Positions 1-7,966 of a stretch of DNA of 35,464 nucleotides are shown here, in pieces. The first letter of the stretch is position 1. Each line of letters starts with the position of its first letter. A program made the position numbers and the translations under genes. Source of the DNA: Clostridia bacterium (lineage in GTDB: Bacteria; Bacillota_A; Clostridia; Christensenellales; Borkfalkiaceae); contig JAFVQP010000185.1 of assembly GCA_017504735.1 (NCBI GenBank), forward strand, positions 1-35,464. Direction: 5' to 3'. Below the pieces are notes generated by a model. The model was not told the DNA's origin, searched no databases, and saw only the letters and a list, made by a program, of their open reading frames with translations.

Positions 1-14
1 CTTAAAGGTGGTAT

Positions 15-158
15 TCACGTCAAATGCACCACCGCAGTCGTCTTTTCGGCGCTGCTTTCTACAGAGCTTGTCGCACCCATCTCACATGCGGTAACGATAC
101 CCGCCGTACCTACAAGCGCCAACGCAGAGAATAGAATTGTCAATATTTTTTTCTTCAT
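15..158 (-). CDS. lipoprotein signal peptide with short tail; probably the frameshifted start of a longer gene
   Basis: The frame starts at ATG 158, 15 bp downstream of the MalG-like permease, and ends after 47 codons. It begins with a basic N-terminus (MKKK), a hydrophobic stretch, and a lipobox ending VTAC with the lipidated Cys at residue 25, so the N-terminus should be exported and lipidated. The tail after the Cys is a short Ser/Glu/Thr-rich linker. The frame then stops at a TGA. One additional base in the GAAAAG run near position 53-58 would instead continue in frame to the window edge, reading AEKDDCGGAFDVNTTFK, which looks more like a folded protein than the annotated tail (AVVHLT). 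I infer a single-base deletion, or a sequencing or assembly error, in a longer lipoprotein that runs off the window. It is the last visible gene of the sugar-transporter operon. Its function is unknown. Confidence 0.55.
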   Translation of the reverse strand: MKKKILTILFSALALVGTAGIVTACEMGATSSVESSAEKTTAVVHLT

Positions 159-173
159 AGTTTTCTCCTCCGA

Positions 174-1064
174 TTAGAGTTTCAAGCCAGCGGCAAATTC
201 ACCGCTCTTAAAGTACTTCATAGAAATAATAACCGTGATAATCAACGGGAAGGAGGAAATGACGTACATTGCATAGGTCGCACCGTATTTTACGGTATTA
301 TTTTCCACCACCGCATACATGATGTTGGTTAAGGTTTGGCTGTTTTCCAAAATCAAGCTTGCCCACAGGTATTCGTTGTAAATCCCCGAGAAACAGCCGA
401 CAAAATGATACAAGATGATCGGCAATGCAAGGGGAACGGTAATTTTCGCCAAAATCACCGCGTCGTTTGCACCGTCCAAGCGCGCGCTTTCGTACAACGA
501 TTTGGGTTGTTGGCTGAAGAAGGTTCTAAACAGGAACATACCCGTTACCTGACCGCCGCCCACGATGGGGATGAGATAACCAAGATGGGTATCCCCCAAA
601 TTGAAGGTGTCGCGGATCAACGGTACCAAGATAGGATAACCGATGATAGACGGTACAAGCAATACTGCAATGAACAGCATAAAGACAAAGTCTTTAAAGT
701 AGAAATCCTTAAAGGAAAGGATGTACGCAAGTACTGCACTGATGAGGGTTTGCCCTACCGCACCGCAAAGCGCCACCAAAATCGTCGAGAAGTAGTACGG
801 CCCGATGGCATCCCACGCCGTGGAGAAATTCCCTTTTGCTGCAGATAAAAACGTGGCAAACTGCGGGAAGCTGAAGGCGTTGACTTTTACCTGTTCTTCC
901 GTTTTAATCGAGTTGACAATCGTCAAAAACAAGGGCATAAACGAAAAGAGCAAACAGAAGATAACCACACCAAGGATAACCGCCTGTACGCCGTTTCTTT
1001 CATAAGGCATACGAAGGGTGTGTTTTTTTGGTTGAATTTGCGTATTTTGTTGCATTGCTTCCAT
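174..1064 (-). CDS. carbohydrate ABC transporter permease, MalG/CUT1 type
   Basis: This 296-residue inner permease subunit of a sugar importer has about six hydrophobic segments. It carries the EAA loop that docks the ATPase at roughly residues 189-215 (ESARLDGA, nine residues, then an I/P/LP pattern), which identifies the MalG side of the CUT1 family. The N-terminal 30 residues are polar and cytoplasmic, and the first TM is at about 27-50. The start ATG at 1064 is one base after the MalF-like stop codon. Its ribosome binding site (GGGGGAGG) lies inside the last codons of that gene, so translation is probably coupled. No nucleotide-binding subunit is encoded nearby. CUT1 systems of Bacillota commonly share an MsmX/UgpC-type ATPase encoded elsewhere, and I infer the same here. 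The substrate cannot be told from sequence alone. Confidence 0.93.
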   Translation of the reverse strand: MEAMQQNTQIQPKKHTLRMPYERNGVQAVILGVVIFCLLFSFMPLFLTIVNSIKTEEQVKVNAFSFPQFATFLSAAKGNFSTAWDAIGPYYFSTILVALCGAVGQTLISAVLAYILSFKDFYFKDFVFMLFIAVLLVPSIIGYPILVPLIRDTFNLGDTHLGYLIPIVGGGQVTGMFLFRTFFSQQPKSLYESARLDGANDAVILAKITVPLALPIILYHFVGCFSGIYNEYLWASLILENSQTLTNIMYAVVENNTVKYGATYAMYVISSFPLIITVIISMKYFKSGEFAAGLKL

Positions 1065-1065
1065 T

Positions 1066-3672
1066 TTACAAATCCTCCCCCATGGTGTCTCTCTTTTGCA
1101 TCTTGAAGTTTGCCGCTACCGCCACAAACAGGAAGGCAAAGATGATGGTTGCGTACGCACTCGCCATACCGTAGTCCGCTTGCGTACCCGTCATGATACG
1201 ATACATACTCTCTACCGGTGTAATCGTACCCGCCGAACCTAATATATAGGTACGGGCATAGTTTTGCACCGAGTTAATAAAGGTCATAATAAAGATATAT
1301 TTGATTTGAGGCATAATCAGCGGAATGTCAACGAGGAAGAAGCGTTTTACAACCCCCAAACCTTCCAGCCAGCCTGCTTCGTGGTATTCGTGAGGAATAT
1401 TCATCATACCGCCGTAGAAGATGAGATAACCGCCGACAAACGGGAAGCCCATCATAATCAGCGACCAGCGCGCGTAATCGGTGTTGTCCAAGAAGGCAAC
1501 CGGGTCTTTCCCGAACATAGCCAGGATTTGGTTCATTACACCATCCGCACCGTAGATACCTTCACGCCAAATCAACATCGTTGCCATACCAGGGATGATA
1601 CCAGGGATGAACATCAAGGAACGAATCCAGTTGGACGCCGTCTTGTTGCGGATCAAAATCAACAGGTACGCAAACAAAATGGGAGGCGCAAGGGAGAAAA
1701 TCAAGTCGGTCACCAAGAAGAACAACATATTGCCCACCGACAAAAGGAAGTCGGGTTGATTGAAAATACGCAGATAGTTGCCAAAATTGTTCCATATCCA
1801 AGCCGGTTTTTCACGCGTATAATTGAAGAAGGACATGGAAATTGCACCGATGGCTTCGTAGTAACAGAACATACCCAAGAGCAGAACGAAGAATACCAAG
1901 GACAAATACACCCAACGGTTTTTCTTGAAATCACGTTGAATTACTTTGACACGGTACAATACTCTATCGTTTTTCGTTGCGATATAGAACCAAAGGCAAA
2001 CGCCCAAGGAAATCACCGCAAGCCCCGTCGAAATCACAAACGCCCAAGTGGTTGCCGTTTTGTTGGCAAAGCGTTCGGGCTGGTAGGTGCTTGCATACAG
2101 TTGCACCCTCGTGATACCGTCCATCCCCACCGCGGAAACTTGGTGTAAAACGTGCGTTACCGCATTATCTTTGTCACCGATGATGCTGTACATATCAAAC
2201 GCACCGACAAAGGTATAGGCGATTTCACAATCGTCCTTATCGTTGATATCCACAATGGACAAGGTACGTTCGTTTTCAAACTTCAAATACAAAGTATTTG
2301 CAAACTTGTTGTAGCTTAAGCCGTTACCAAAACTGCTGAACTTTTTATCCCCGATATTGACGGTGTCGATTTTCTTTGCGATATCACTCAAGAACGAACC
2401 GTTTGCCGCCTTATCGATATCCGCTTTTTCCACCACGTATAAATATCCGTCCGCAGCATTGGTGAAATACGCCACTTTGTTCTTTTTGGAATATACAATA
2501 CCGTTTATGGTGTTATTACCCGAATAGATTACCGAGTAGTAAGCAGGGTTTAAGTATTCTTCCTTCACCACGATACTGCCCTTTTCCGCGTTATATTCGC
2601 TGCACCAAGGGTTGAGGGTGAAGAACGCTTCGCCTGCTGCTTCCGCCGCCGTTTCTTCCGCTTGCATATTCATTTGCGCGTTGATAAAACCGCCGATTGC
2701 CTTGTAATAGGTCTTAATCTCGTCAACCGTCGCCGTTTCGAGCAATTCGTCGGGATACTGCGCTTTGATTTGATCCGACGAAGTGTTCAGCTTTGCGCGC
2801 ATTTTCTGCAAGAAGAAGTTTCTATACGCTTCATCGTATTGCGTTTGGTACTGCGTACCTTCGTAGTACGAGCTTACACGGTCGAAAAAGTTTACCTTCT
2901 CCCCGGCGATTTCACAATCCGCCAAGTCCAAGCCAAGCTTTACGACACTGCCGCCTTTACGGAACACGTACACAGCGTCTTCGGTTGCGTCCACACCCAA
3001 AATACCCGTCGTCGATTGCATCGGTACGAGCTTTTTGTAGCCAACCTGCGGATCGGACAAATCCAAATCCCAAATCATCTTCGATTGCGACACGTCCCCT
3101 GCAAGATCGGTTATAGACAATTTTTGTATGTAGGAAAGGTTGTTGATTTGTACAAGCAGATATAAATCCTCTTTTACGTTGTCACAGCCTTTGATAACCG
3201 TATGCGATTTTGCCAAACGATAATCGTCCGTCAAGGATAAATTTATCCCATCGTCGCTCAAACGGAAAATGTTACCGCTGGCGTCGTATGCAATAAACCA
3301 AGTCTCGTCCGTATCGGCGATGCATTTGATGCTCCATTGCTTCAAGCTGCCGCCCACGAGCGTGTCGTACTTACCATCCGCCTTCAGCATTTCCTCAATC
3401 GACTTTAAGGAAAACGTGGAAATTGCTTCCCCCGTCAACGCATCGTAGCGATACATGGTATCTTCCGTCATCAGGAAGTAATCCGAACCATCCTTCCCCT
3501 CTACCTGGGAAAGAATGTTTTTACCATCGCCCAACGCCTTGATTTCCTTTGCGTGCGGTATCAATACGCCGAACAGGATGGAAAGGCAAAGGAAAACCGC
3601 CAACAACGCCGCAAATACAATGCTAGTCGTCTTGGCTGTTTTTCTGTCTTTGTTGGTTACGTTTAAACTCAT
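1066..3672 (-). CDS. MalF-like sugar ABC permease with a ~500-residue extracytoplasmic domain inserted after TM1
   Basis: The C-terminal ~290 residues are a standard CUT1 permease of MalF type. They hold several TM segments from about residue 584 and an EAA loop at about 762-790 (EAGWLEGLG followed by DIPLIMP). The N-terminal half is unusual: a Lys/Arg-rich cytoplasmic start, TM1 at about 17-39, then about 500 residues of soluble sequence, then TM2 at about 545-567 followed by a basic segment. The positive-inside rule places the insert outside the membrane. It has recurring YxxD/G-rich strand patterns (for example DGYLYVVEK), suggesting a beta-propeller-like fold with a helical excursion around residues 285-345. 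Typical CUT1 permeases are near 300 residues, and the E. coli MalF P2 loop is much smaller and in another position. The start ATG 3672 has AGAGGAA 8 bp upstream. The gene lies between the binding protein and the MalG partner. Confidence 0.88.
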   Translation of the reverse strand: MSLNVTNKDRKTAKTTSIVFAALLAVFLCLSILFGVLIPHAKEIKALGDGKNILSQVEGKDGSDYFLMTEDTMYRYDALTGEAISTFSLKSIEEMLKADGKYDTLVGGSLKQWSIKCIADTDETWFIAYDASGNIFRLSDDGINLSLTDDYRLAKSHTVIKGCDNVKEDLYLLVQINNLSYIQKLSITDLAGDVSQSKMIWDLDLSDPQVGYKKLVPMQSTTGILGVDATEDAVYVFRKGGSVVKLGLDLADCEIAGEKVNFFDRVSSYYEGTQYQTQYDEAYRNFFLQKMRAKLNTSSDQIKAQYPDELLETATVDEIKTYYKAIGGFINAQMNMQAEETAAEAAGEAFFTLNPWCSEYNAEKGSIVVKEEYLNPAYYSVIYSGNNTINGIVYSKKNKVAYFTNAADGYLYVVEKADIDKAANGSFLSDIAKKIDTVNIGDKKFSSFGNGLSYNKFANTLYLKFENERTLSIVDINDKDDCEIAYTFVGAFDMYSIIGDKDNAVTHVLHQVSAVGMDGITRVQLYASTYQPERFANKTATTWAFVISTGLAVISLGVCLWFYIATKNDRVLYRVKVIQRDFKKNRWVYLSLVFFVLLLGMFCYYEAIGAISMSFFNYTREKPAWIWNNFGNYLRIFNQPDFLLSVGNMLFFLVTDLIFSLAPPILFAYLLILIRNKTASNWIRSLMFIPGIIPGMATMLIWREGIYGADGVMNQILAMFGKDPVAFLDNTDYARWSLIMMGFPFVGGYLIFYGGMMNIPHEYHEAGWLEGLGVVKRFFLVDIPLIMPQIKYIFIMTFINSVQNYARTYILGSAGTITPVESMYRIMTGTQADYGMASAYATIIFAFLFVAVAANFKMQKRDTMGEDL

Positions 3673-3701
3673 TGTGTATTCCTCTTAAAAAATCCTTAAT
3701 A

Positions 3702-3723
3702 GCGCAGTCGAAAAAGACTGCGC
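3702..3723 (-). other. perfect intergenic hairpin between binding protein and permease genes
   Basis: The 8-bp arms GCGCAGTC and GACTGCGC flank a 6-nt loop. On the transcribed strand it is followed about nine nucleotides later by GGATTTTTT and then the MalF ribosome binding site. Such a stem between a binding-protein gene and its permeases often protects the upstream mRNA or lowers downstream expression; here that is inference. The U tract is too distant for a strong terminator. Confidence 0.6.
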
Positions 3724-3763
3724 CGGTTAAGCATATTTGTCTTTTAGAAAACGATGTCAGAAA

Positions 3764-5539
3764 TTAACCCAAAACGTAGCTGGGATCCTTCCAGAAGCCG
3801 TTAGGCCAGCCGTTGAATGCGATGATTTCCGCCATATCCGCATTTACTGCCGTTTCCCACTTGCTTGCAAAGCCTGCGGGGGTCAACGCTTGATCCGCTG
3901 CAAGACCGGTCATCAAAAGATTTCTCCAGTTTTCACGGATAATCTTTTGCGTTTCGGTGTAACCGTTTGCATATCTTACGCCCCAGCCAAGGAAGGGGTT
4001 CGCGTCAACGTCGCCGTTGAAGGTGATGGTCTTGTTGCTTTCTTCGAAGAATGCTTTCCATTCGTTGGGGATTACCACCAAATTATTCTTAACCGAGGAC
4101 AAGCCCTTAGGTACTTCGCCTGCCGCAGCCAAGCCCTTGTAATAAACGGTTTGACCATAAGGGGACAATACAAACTTCATGAAGTCTTTGTTGAGTTCGT
4201 TTTGCGCTTTGTCGGTGTGGTTGATTACGGACAAGAAACCGCCGTTACCGCCGATGTCACGGGTAATCGTGTTTTCGTTGTCTACGATGTCTTCGCCTTC
4301 AAAGTTACCCTTCGTATATTTACCAGCCATCATTTGAGGATAGTCAAAGTAGCCAAGCTCAATCTTATCCGACTTGCCGTAGTTGATACCAAAGCCTTGG
4401 TAGTCAAGTACGATCTGAGGGGAAGATTTGCCATCGCTCTGCGTTTCGAATTCGTCACGAAGCGCGGTAAATTCCGTCGAGGATACGTCCTTCATAAGGT
4501 AGCCCTTCATCTTTGCAAGATTGCCTACGAAGTCAAGATATACTTCACTGGTCATACCTGCGTAGCCTTTACCGAAAGAGCAGTCCTTATCGAACATAAT
4601 GTTCAAAAGCTTAGCCCATTGTACACCGTAGGTAGGAAGCCCTTCAGGAACCTTTGCGGTAGAGCTGTAATCCGACCAGCTGGAACCTACTTCGCCAGCC
4701 ATGATGTATTCGTAGAATTGACGGTAGTAGTAGTCACCGTAAACACGAAGCAACCAGGTGAACTGCAACGATTCGATACTAGCGTCGCAAAGGGTGATAC
4801 CCAAGGGGTTGGAATAACCTGCCTTTTGCATGCAATCGCAAAGGCTGATCAAATCATCCCAAGTGATGGGATATGCCGCTTCGCTTGCTGCGTTCAAATA
4901 ACCCTGTTCAACCGCCGCGTCAAACGCTTCATCGTTGATGAACCAGCAGGTCTGCATGATTTCAGAGTTCATGATATAACTTTCACCGCTGTTGTCTGCT
5001 TCCTTCGTCTTGTAAGCCACAGACTCCAACACGCTCGACCACATCGTTTGCGTACCGCAATAAGGGTTATACGAGGAAATGGAAGGATACATATCCACAC
5101 AGCGTTTACGCGTGGAACCATAACCAAGGTTACCTTCTACGATATCCCAATCCGTCTTGGGGTTGGTCAATTCGTTGTTCAAACGGCTGGTGTAGGTCGA
5201 ACCAGAGTAGGTGGTGATAACGTTTACGTCAACGCCGTTACCCTGCAAACGTTCGTATTCCGCAGCCAACGCTTCCCAACCTTTTACCGTGCCTTCAAAG
5301 TCAAGCGCGATGTCGATTTTACCCGAATACTGCTTGATTGCAGATTTATCGGGAAGGTACTGTGCCTGGAACCCTTCGCCAAGTTCTGCTGCCGTCAAGG
5401 GATTTACCGCGATGGTATTGCCGCTGCCGCCTTCCGAGGTGCCTTCCGACGTACCGCCGCCACCGATGCACGCCGTCATGCCAAACAAAGACGTAAAGCA
5501 AGTCATAAGCGCAATTGCACTAAAAAGTTTTTTCTTCAT
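3764..5539 (-). CDS. extracellular sugar-binding lipoprotein of the ABC importer
   Basis: This 591-residue solute-binding protein has a lipoprotein signal peptide with lipobox GMTAC and the lipidated Cys at residue 24. A flexible Gly/Ser/Thr-rich linker follows to about residue 42. The body shows the family-1 extracellular solute-binding pattern, with an early strand KIDIALDFEG, a helix around WEALAAEYERL, and Trp/Tyr-rich segments in the second lobe that suit sugar stacking. It is longer than the usual 420-450 residues but within the range of gut Clostridia. It should capture the substrate on the outer face of the membrane and deliver it to the two permeases encoded downstream. It is the first gene of the operon; the start ATG 5539 has AGGAGG 7 bp upstream and a consensus promoter about 100 bp upstream. 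Oligosaccharide specificity cannot be assigned. Confidence 0.92.
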   Translation of the reverse strand: MKKKLFSAIALMTCFTSLFGMTACIGGGGTSEGTSEGGSGNTIAVNPLTAAELGEGFQAQYLPDKSAIKQYSGKIDIALDFEGTVKGWEALAAEYERLQGNGVDVNVITTYSGSTYTSRLNNELTNPKTDWDIVEGNLGYGSTRKRCVDMYPSISSYNPYCGTQTMWSSVLESVAYKTKEADNSGESYIMNSEIMQTCWFINDEAFDAAVEQGYLNAASEAAYPITWDDLISLCDCMQKAGYSNPLGITLCDASIESLQFTWLLRVYGDYYYRQFYEYIMAGEVGSSWSDYSSTAKVPEGLPTYGVQWAKLLNIMFDKDCSFGKGYAGMTSEVYLDFVGNLAKMKGYLMKDVSSTEFTALRDEFETQSDGKSSPQIVLDYQGFGINYGKSDKIELGYFDYPQMMAGKYTKGNFEGEDIVDNENTITRDIGGNGGFLSVINHTDKAQNELNKDFMKFVLSPYGQTVYYKGLAAAGEVPKGLSSVKNNLVVIPNEWKAFFEESNKTITFNGDVDANPFLGWGVRYANGYTETQKIIRENWRNLLMTGLAADQALTPAGFASKWETAVNADMAEIIAFNGWPNGFWKDPSYVLG

Positions 5540-5616
5540 ATAAGCCTCCTATGGGGTTTGATTTTCTCGTTTTTATTTTTAAAATAGTAACGTTTTCCTT
5601 GTCACTTTACCCTCTT

Positions 5617-5645
5617 ATTGTATAAGAAAATCATTTTTGTGTCAA
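5617..5645 (-). promoter_or_regulatory. sigma-A promoter of the sugar transporter operon
   Basis: On the minus strand, TTGACA (5640-5645), a 17-bp spacer and TACAAT (5617-5622) form a near-consensus promoter. The predicted start near 5610 gives a leader of about 70 nt before the binding-protein gene. Confidence 0.8.
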
Positions 5646-5680
5646 CAGCAAATTTTGTCATATATGTAACAGTTTTTGTC
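5641..5680. promoter_or_regulatory. candidate AraC-type operator: two imperfect direct repeats
   Basis: Two similar blocks lie just upstream of the transporter -35 box: GTCAACAG...TTTTGTC (5641-5659) and GTAACAG...TTTTTGTC (5666-5680). They are spaced about two helical turns apart. AraC-family activators typically bind direct repeats next to the -35 box of the target, which fits the divergent regulator gene. The similarity is modest and the assignment is inference. Confidence 0.35.
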
Positions 5681-5751
5681 TTTTTTTCGCTTCCATAAAC
5701 CTTCCTACTCCTTATACATTATTATGTATTACATTTTTTTACATTTTAGTA

Positions 5752-5780
5752 TTGACAAATTTTGACACATATGCTATACT
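5752..5780 (+). promoter_or_regulatory. sigma-A promoter of the AraC-type regulator; predicts a leaderless mRNA
   Basis: TTGACA (5752-5757), a 17-bp spacer and TATACT (5775-5780) make a near-perfect promoter. The ATG of the regulator is at 5787, seven bases after the -10 box, which is where transcription should begin. No Shine-Dalgarno sequence can fit between them. Confidence 0.85.
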
Positions 5781-5786
5781 GTTGCC

Positions 5787-6578
5787 ATGGAAAATACATT
5801 GAAACAAACACCGGCGCTTAATTACATTCACGAAACGCAATCAGACGAGCCTTTTTATTTATTCTTGGAGACGGCAACCTATTTATTGGAAATTCCGCAC
5901 TACCATGATAGCTTTGAACTCGTCTATCTTATCAACGGAAAATCCAAGGTGCACGTAGGCAATAAAACCTTCCCTTTTGAGGCAGGAGATATCTTTATCG
6001 TCAATTCCCAACAGGTGCATTTTTACGAAAATCCGCCTGAAGATAAGCTTGCGCTTATCGTCGTATTCGGTAATAAGTACATGCATAGCTTTAAACAGCT
6101 GCACCAAGGCAAACCCTTCCCCTCTTTGTTGACGAACAAAGAATATAACGACGAGATTTACAGCTTGTTGTTGACTTGGCTTGGATTTGATGATAAAACC
6201 TTTTTATCCGATTGCGCGTTTGCCAACCTGCTTTTGGATAAAATCATCAAGCTGTATGGATTTGGCAACCTTGACGAGCAGGACCCAATACATACCTTGG
6301 CGACAAAGTTCATCAATTACATCAACGACCATTACGCCGAGCCTTTGACCTTGGAAGATACGGCGCAAAAATTTGGATACTCGAAAGAGTATTTCTCTAA
6401 ACTGTTTAAACGGACGGTGGGGGTAAACTTTTTGTCTTTTGTCAATGCGATTCGCGCACAAAAGGCGGTCGAAATGATGAACGATCCTCTTAAAAAACAT
6501 AGCACGCAGGAAATTTGCGCAGCCTGCGGTTTTAACAATGCGGTTAGCTTATACCGCAACCTAAAAAAGCCTCATTAA
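5787..6578 (+). CDS. AraC-family transcriptional regulator with cupin sensor domain
   Basis: This 263-residue protein has an N-terminal AraC-type cupin domain at about residues 20-110, recognisable from the HYHDSFELVYLINGK segment, a conserved GDIFIVNSQQVH strand, and its His residues. The C-terminal double helix-turn-helix spans about residues 168-263 (LTLEDTAQKFGYSKEYFSKLFK, then EICAACGFNN). It presumably senses a sugar and controls the divergent transporter operon. The protein ends right after the last recognition-helix region, where family members usually have about ten more residues (the GxxPxxYR segment), so the C-terminus is short. Frameshift readings downstream do not restore it. The start ATG 5787 is fixed by the cupin domain, which begins within 30 residues, and no upstream in-frame start exists inside the transcript. 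Confidence 0.88.
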   Translation: MENTLKQTPALNYIHETQSDEPFYLFLETATYLLEIPHYHDSFELVYLINGKSKVHVGNKTFPFEAGDIFIVNSQQVHFYENPPEDKLALIVVFGNKYMHSFKQLHQGKPFPSLLTNKEYNDEIYSLLLTWLGFDDKTFLSDCAFANLLLDKIIKLYGFGNLDEQDPIHTLATKFINYINDHYAEPLTLEDTAQKFGYSKEYFSKLFKRTVGVNFLSFVNAIRAQKAVEMMNDPLKKHSTQEICAACGFNNAVSLYRNLKKPH

Positions 6579-6585
6579 TACAATT

Positions 6586-6609
6586 CAACACGTACATGGT
6601 ATGCCCATT
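6586..6609. repeat. intergenic 24-bp repeat, copy 1
   Basis: This block just after the regulator stop codon matches 21 of 24 positions of a second intergenic block at 17728-17751. Both share the core TACATGGTATGC. The core contains a short inverted repeat around ATG. Confidence 0.5.
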
Positions 6610-6625
6610 GTGTACTTTTACGAGC

Positions 6626-6655
6626 AAAGACGCGGTTTTTTCGCCGCGTCTTTTT
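6626..6655 (+). terminator. rho-independent terminator of the AraC-type regulator
   Basis: A stem of GACGCGG and CCGCGTC, extended by AAA/TTT pairs, has an 8-nt loop and is followed by a T run. It lies about 50 bp after the regulator stop codon. Confidence 0.85.
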
Positions 6656-6742
6656 ATTGCAAAATCATCTTTTTGAATAAACGCTATTCGTTTTTTATTC
6701 GACACTTTTTAACATTTTTGTAGATTTTTTTCGCTTAACCTA

Positions 6743-6771
6743 TTGACAAACGCATATTTGCGAGGTATAAT
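6743..6771 (+). promoter_or_regulatory. consensus sigma-A promoter of the SPFH/YidD operon
   Basis: TTGACA (6743-6748), 17 bp and TATAAT (6766-6771) match the consensus in both boxes. The predicted start near 6778 leaves a leader of about 50 nt before ATG 6829. The longer reading frame from TTG 6793 is possible but has no ribosome binding site. Confidence 0.88.
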
Positions 6772-6815
6772 TTATAAAATATATTATTTGTTTTGCGCAC
6801 AACGCACGCAATACT

Positions 6816-6824
6816 GGGGGGGGG
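6816..6824 (+). other. run of nine G acting as the ribosome binding site of the SPFH gene
   Basis: The only purine-rich segment before ATG 6829 is nine consecutive G residues ending 4 bp before the start codon. Homopolymers this long are prone to slippage, which would change the spacing to the start codon. Confidence 0.6.
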
Positions 6825-6828
6825 ATTT

Positions 6829-7950
6829 ATGGCTCTTTTGCATGTCATCGAACAGGAAATGAACAACGAACAGCTGGTTGTTCGCCACCACATCGAAGAT
6901 TTTAATGCAAAATCACAACTCATCGTTTACGAATCGCAAGAAGCGTTGTTTTATAAAAATGGGCAAGCTTTAGACTTGTTTGCCCCGGGCAGACACGATT
7001 TAAAATCGGACAATCTTCCCTTCTTCAAGAAGATTTTTGCCCATCTTTTCGACGGGAAAACACCCCTGCCCTGCGACGTTTATTTTATCAACAAAGTCAA
7101 CGTCCTCAATATGCAATGGGGCACCGATTCCCCCATCGAATTGGAAGACCCGAAATACCCTGCCTTGGTACGTGTGCGCTCCAATGGTCAAACGGGCATC
7201 CGTGTAATCGATTCCCGTAGATTTACGGTAAAAGTAGTTGGACAGTTACGAGAATTCACCGTGGAAGAGCTCCGTCGTTGCATCAAAGGTATGATGATGT
7301 CTTCCATCAAGGAATGTATCGCCACCACCATAATTGAACAAGGCGTCAGCATCTTAGAGATTGCCACAAAGCTTAGTGATATCGCTCGTGCAACGGAAGA
7401 AAAGTTAAACGCACGCATTGCTGACCTCGGTATTGCGCTTGACCATTTCTCCATCAACGCAATTATGCCCAGCGACGGGGATTTAGACATCGTTCGCAAA
7501 ATCAAAAATCAAAACACCGAAGTGGACCTGGAAGCATATCGCATCCGCAAGCTCGGTGAAGCTCGTGCGCATGCACGAAACGCAGAAGGTTACACCTACC
7601 AAGAAGAGCGCCGCTTTGACGTATTGGAAAGCGCTGCGCAAAACGAAGGCTCGGCAAGCGCATTTATGAACGTAGGTATGGGGCTTGGAATGGGTACAGG
7701 CGTTGGCCAAGCTGTCAACACGATGGCGCAAACCTTACAACAACAGCCCACCGCATCCCCTGCCAATACAAAAACCTGTCCTCAATGCGGCGGCACTGTC
7801 CCTGCAAACGCAAAATTCTGCTCCAACTGCGGTCAACCGATGCCCCAAGGCCCTCGTTTTTGCCCTGAATGCGGTACAAAATGTGTGGAAAACAGTAAAT
7901 TTTGCGCAAATTGCGGTACTAGATTAGAAGCATTGCCCGTCAAGGAATAA
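6829..7950 (+). CDS. SPFH/Band-7-like protein with C-terminal double zinc ribbon (YdjI-like)
   Basis: This 373-residue protein begins with a beta-rich segment (VYESQEALFYKNGQ) and continues through an SPFH-like core to about residue 250. A Gly/Met-rich linker follows (about 275-300). Two zinc ribbons close the protein: CPQCG...CSNCG at about 316-337 and CPECG...CANCG at about 345-366. This architecture is that of the YdjI/'virion core protein'-like SPFH family of Bacillota, which is linked to membrane stress and membrane microdomains. There is no signal peptide or clear TM, so it should be cytoplasmic and membrane-associated. It is the first gene of a four-gene operon. Start chosen: ATG 6829, behind the poly-G tract, rather than TTG 6793, because the family begins near this point. 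In B. subtilis the homologue sits with a PspA-type gene, which is absent here. Confidence 0.85.
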   Translation: MALLHVIEQEMNNEQLVVRHHIEDFNAKSQLIVYESQEALFYKNGQALDLFAPGRHDLKSDNLPFFKKIFAHLFDGKTPLPCDVYFINKVNVLNMQWGTDSPIELEDPKYPALVRVRSNGQTGIRVIDSRRFTVKVVGQLREFTVEELRRCIKGMMMSSIKECIATTIIEQGVSILEIATKLSDIARATEEKLNARIADLGIALDHFSINAIMPSDGDLDIVRKIKNQNTEVDLEAYRIRKLGEARAHARNAEGYTYQEERRFDVLESAAQNEGSASAFMNVGMGLGMGTGVGQAVNTMAQTLQQQPTASPANTKTCPQCGGTVPANAKFCSNCGQPMPQGPRFCPECGTKCVENSKFCANCGTRLEALPVKE

Positions 7951-7966
7951 CGAAGGAGACAGCGCC

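Noticed and set aside
3737..5587. 616-codon open frame on the plus strand opposite the solute-binding protein
   Set aside because: It is a mirror frame of a well-supported lipoprotein gene, with no ribosome binding site and no recognisable domain.
6579..6700. Frameshifted C-terminal extension of the AraC-type regulator
   Set aside because: The alternative frame gives KKASLIQFN and then unrelated sequence, without the family GxxPxxYR ending.
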